This document shows, in pieces, positions 37,696-40,757 of a stretch of 40,757 bases of DNA (position 1 is its first letter; every line of letters starts with the position of its first letter). The notes beneath the pieces were generated by a model that worked only from the letters and a program-made list of their open reading frames with translations, ran no database searches and was not told the DNA's origin. The DNA lies in assembly GCA_013377115.1 (NCBI GenBank), contig JACAAW010000013.1:1-40757 (forward strand), given 5' to 3'. This stretch comes from Bacteroidota bacterium. GTDB lineage: Bacteria; Bacteroidota; Bacteroidia; Bacteroidales; CG2-30-32-10. Made by a program: the position numbers and the translations under genes.

Positions 37696-40600
37696 ATGAG
37701 GCATCTTCCAAATATTTTAATTGTTGATGATTCAGATATTTATTTAGTATTTCTTGAAAATATCCTCAATAAAACAAAAGCCAACCTGATAAAAGCGCTT
37801 TCAGGTATGGAAGCAATTGAAAAAATCAAAGGGATTGAGCTTGCCTTGGCAATCATCGACGTTCAAATGCCAGAAATGAATGGTTATGAGCTAGCCATTA
37901 GAATTAATAAAAATAGAACGAAAAGTAAAGTCCCAATAATTTTCCTTACAGCAAGCAAAGTTGATGAAATACAAATTTTCGAGGGTTACGGTTCTGGTGC
38001 AGTTGATTACCTTATAAAACCTATTAACTATCGCATTTTACTTTTCAAAACTAATGTTTTCCTTGACCTTTTTAATCAAAAACAAACCATATTAAAGAAT
38101 ACAGTCAAACTAAAAAAGTATGCAGATGAATTAAAAAAGGTAAACCAATCGTTAAAAAATAGTGAAGAAAAATACCGAAGTTATATTGACAATGCTCCTG
38201 ATGGAGTGTTTATTACTGATGAAACTGGAAGATATTTAGAAATAAATAGCTCTGCATCCAGAATAACAGGATATTCAGAAAACGAGCTTTTAAAAATGTC
38301 TATCACAGATTTTTTGCCAAAAGAATCTCAAGAAATTGGCCTTTCTCATTTTAAAAGGCTTATTGAAACTGGACATTCAAAATCCGAATTTTTATTTAAA
38401 CATAAAAATGGAACAAAAAGGTGGTGGATGGTTGATGCTGTCAAAATTAATCCATCACGATTCCTTGGATTTGCAAAAGATATTACCAATCGAAAACTAT
38501 CAGAAGATTTAGTTTTTCAGACTAGAGAAAATTATGAAACTTTTTTCAATTCAATTGATGATTTTCTCTTTGTTTTGGATACCAATCAAAATATTATTCA
38601 TGTCAACAATACTGTTTACAGAAGACTTGGTTACTCTGAAAAAGAAATTATTGGTTCTTCTTTTCTCGTGCTTTATCAACCAGAAAACCATGCTGAAGCA
38701 AACCGAACTCTGACAGAAATGCTTTTAGATGAAACTCGGTATAGTTTGATTCCTATTGTAAATGAATCTAAAATAAAAATTCCAGTTGAAACAAAAATTT
38801 CAAAAGGATTTTGGAATGGAAAACCTGCTATTTTCTGCGTAAGTAAAGACATTTCTCAGATTCAATTATCTGAAGATAAATTCTCGAAAGTATTTTTTCT
38901 CAATCCTTCTGCATGTGGATTAACCGATTTAGCAACAGGAAAATATCTTGAAGTTAATGATGCATTCTATTCCTTACTTGGATTTGAAAAAAATGAAGTT
39001 ATCGGAAGAACCCCTTTAGAATTAGGCATTTTGGACGATGAAAGTTTAAAAGAATTAATGCATAGATATGAAACAGGTGGTAAAAAATCCAACGAAGCCC
39101 AATTAAAAGCTAAAAATGGAGAATTAAAAGACGTCATTTTATCTGCCGAAGAAATTAATCTTCAAGAAAAAACCTATCTTTTCACTGTGGTTCATGATAT
39201 TACTGAACGAAAGAAAATTGAGCTAGTACTTGAAAAAAGCGAAGCTAGTATGGCTGAGGCTCAAAGAATTGCAAAAATGGGCAGCTGGGAATGGGACATG
39301 AAATCAAATACTGTTAAGTGGTCTAAAGAAATGTTCACAATTTTTAATACTAGTTTTGAAAATTATGACACAAATCCGGATTCAATAATAAAAAAAATCC
39401 ATCCTGATGATGTTCAAGCATTCATGAATAATATGAAAAACAATCAGCAGAATGGCATTTCAGAACCACTTGAATACCGAATAATTCATAATGATGGATC
39501 TATTCATTATATTTTTGCTGAGGGCGTAATGGAGACAGATGAAAAAGGAGATCCCATTAAAAATGTTGGCACAGCGCAGGATATTACTATTAGAAAAGCT
39601 TTTGAACAAACTCTGAAAATAAAAGACGAAAAATATAAAACAATGCTAAATGCCTCACCTGATGGAATATTCCTAATTGATTTAAAAGGAATAATTATCG
39701 ATGCATCAGGTATTGGTTATGAATTATTGGGATTCAATAAAAAGGACGATTTAGCTGGGAAACGCTTTATACAATTTATTCCTGCAAATGAAAGAAAATC
39801 TGCTCGCGAATTATTAGACAAAACTCTGAATGAAGGCATTGCTCAATGTTTTGAAATGAGTATTAAAAAGAAAAATCAATCTTTATTTTTAAGTGAAATC
39901 AGTTCAACACTGATACAAGGTGATGATGGAAAACCATTTTCATTTATGATTATTATTCGCGATATCTCCCATAGAAAAAAAATGGAAACCAATCAAATTC
40001 ATGCCGATCGTATGGCAAATCTTGGCGAAATGGCTTCGGGTATGGCTCATGAAATTAACCAACCATTAAATATTATTTCGATGGTAATGGATAAAATTTT
40101 ATTTGAAACTGGAAAAACAGAAATTATTGATATTGATTTTCTAAAAAACAAATCTGACAAAATTTTTGAAAACATTACGCGAATCAGGAATATTATTGAC
40201 CATGTTAGAGCTTTTTCGAGAAATCAGGATAATTATATCTTAACAGGATTCAATGTAAATTTAAGTATTGAAAACGCCACTTCCATGATTTGGGAGCAAT
40301 TTAAACATCTTGGAATTAATCTAAATTTATCACTTGGCGACGGCATCCCTCAAATTATTGGAAATACTTTTAAGTTTGAACAAGTAATTATTAATTTACT
40401 AATCAATGCTAAGGATGCTTTAATTGAAAAGAAAAACAAAGAAATGGGTTTCGATTCAATGAAAATAGAAATTAAATCCTATGAAGAAAACAAGTTTCTA
40501 GTTGTGCAGATTTGGGATAATGGTTCAGGTATCAGTAAAGATAGCATTCACAATATCATGCTGCCATTTTACACTACAAAGGAAGAAGGCAAAGGAACAG

Positions 40601-40722
40601 GTTTGGGATTGTCAATTTGCTATCAGATAATAAAAGAAATGAATGGTACTATTGATATTAAAAGCGATTTATTAAATGGGACAAGAATTAAGCTAATAAT
40701 GGATACTCAAAGAAAGAACTAA
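37696..40722 (+). CDS. Response-regulator receiver / five-PAS / histidine kinase protein
   Basis: REC (ILIVDDSD...AIIDVQMPEMNG...LIKPINYR), five PAS repeats (SEEKYRSYIDNAPDG, TRENYETFFNSIDD, SEDKFSKVFFLNPSA, AQRIAKMGSWEWD, KDEKYKTMLNASPDG), HEINQPLN H-box, HATPase motifs. ATG at 37696 preferred over track 37606. Confidence 0.9.
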   Translation: MRHLPNILIVDDSDIYLVFLENILNKTKANLIKALSGMEAIEKIKGIELALAIIDVQMPEMNGYELAIRINKNRTKSKVPIIFLTASKVDEIQIFEGYGSGAVDYLIKPINYRILLFKTNVFLDLFNQKQTILKNTVKLKKYADELKKVNQSLKNSEEKYRSYIDNAPDGVFITDETGRYLEINSSASRITGYSENELLKMSITDFLPKESQEIGLSHFKRLIETGHSKSEFLFKHKNGTKRWWMVDAVKINPSRFLGFAKDITNRKLSEDLVFQTRENYETFFNSIDDFLFVLDTNQNIIHVNNTVYRRLGYSEKEIIGSSFLVLYQPENHAEANRTLTEMLLDETRYSLIPIVNESKIKIPVETKISKGFWNGKPAIFCVSKDISQIQLSEDKFSKVFFLNPSACGLTDLATGKYLEVNDAFYSLLGFEKNEVIGRTPLELGILDDESLKELMHRYETGGKKSNEAQLKAKNGELKDVILSAEEINLQEKTYLFTVVHDITERKKIELVLEKSEASMAEAQRIAKMGSWEWDMKSNTVKWSKEMFTIFNTSFENYDTNPDSIIKKIHPDDVQAFMNNMKNNQQNGISEPLEYRIIHNDGSIHYIFAEGVMETDEKGDPIKNVGTAQDITIRKAFEQTLKIKDEKYKTMLNASPDGIFLIDLKGIIIDASGIGYELLGFNKKDDLAGKRFIQFIPANERKSARELLDKTLNEGIAQCFEMSIKKKNQSLFLSEISSTLIQGDDGKPFSFMIIIRDISHRKKMETNQIHADRMANLGEMASGMAHEINQPLNIISMVMDKILFETGKTEIIDIDFLKNKSDKIFENITRIRNIIDHVRAFSRNQDNYILTGFNVNLSIENATSMIWEQFKHLGINLNLSLGDGIPQIIGNTFKFEQVIINLLINAKDALIEKKNKEMGFDSMKIEIKSYEENKFLVVQIWDNGSGISKDSIHNIMLPFYTTKEEGKGTGLGLSICYQIIKEMNGTIDIKSDLLNGTRIKLIMDTQRKN

Positions 40723-40727
40723 AATGA

Positions 40728-40748
40728 CTATGGATTAGAAATCCATAG
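40728..40748. terminator. Hairpin after histidine kinase gene, possible terminator
   Basis: CTATGGATT-AGA-AATCCATAG perfect 9-bp stem; only a short T-run before the window ends. Confidence 0.45.
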
Positions 40749-40757
40749 GTTTAAAAT

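Noticed and set aside
1-40757. CRISPR array, tRNA/rRNA genes, IS element, prophage or anti-phage defence system
   Set aside because: Looked for regularly spaced repeats, cloverleaf genes, transposase/integrase and defence-type domains; none seen. Content is ordinary chromosomal Bacteroidota genes.

Overview
A 40.8-kb AT-rich chromosomal window with the hallmarks of Bacteroidota: TTG-N19/20-TAnnTTTG promoters, T9SS C-terminal sorting domains and LytTR/TPR regulators. Most of it encodes recognisable housekeeping or envelope functions: peptidases M20, M13, M1 and S9, a patatin-like phospholipase, an ECF sigma/anti-sigma pair, rubrerythrin, an SMR exporter, a B12-radical SAM protein, an RhlE-type helicase, a DUF5916 protein, two tandem DUF4139/MuiA-like paralogs and a REC-PAS(x5)-histidine kinase. 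I saw no CRISPR array, rRNA, tRNA, IS element or prophage. The most interesting unit is 20.0-28.7 kb. There, a sigma54-dependent response regulator and a histidine kinase with a very short TM loop lie between two halves of a MacB/HlyD-type export system. Both halves are preceded by a sigma54 -24/-12 element and a TGT-N11-ACA (near-)palindrome, separated by exactly 63 nt in both cases. One palindrome also overlaps a putative vegetative promoter for the regulator itself. Secondary leads: an rSAM-associated-lipoprotein-like domain carried on a T9SS-sorted protein, a periplasmic-TPR/5-TM/LytTR one-component regulator, a perfect 16-bp inverted repeat upstream of the SMR gene, and a nested hairpin element upstream of the helicase. 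All family calls come from reading the translations; no database search was run.
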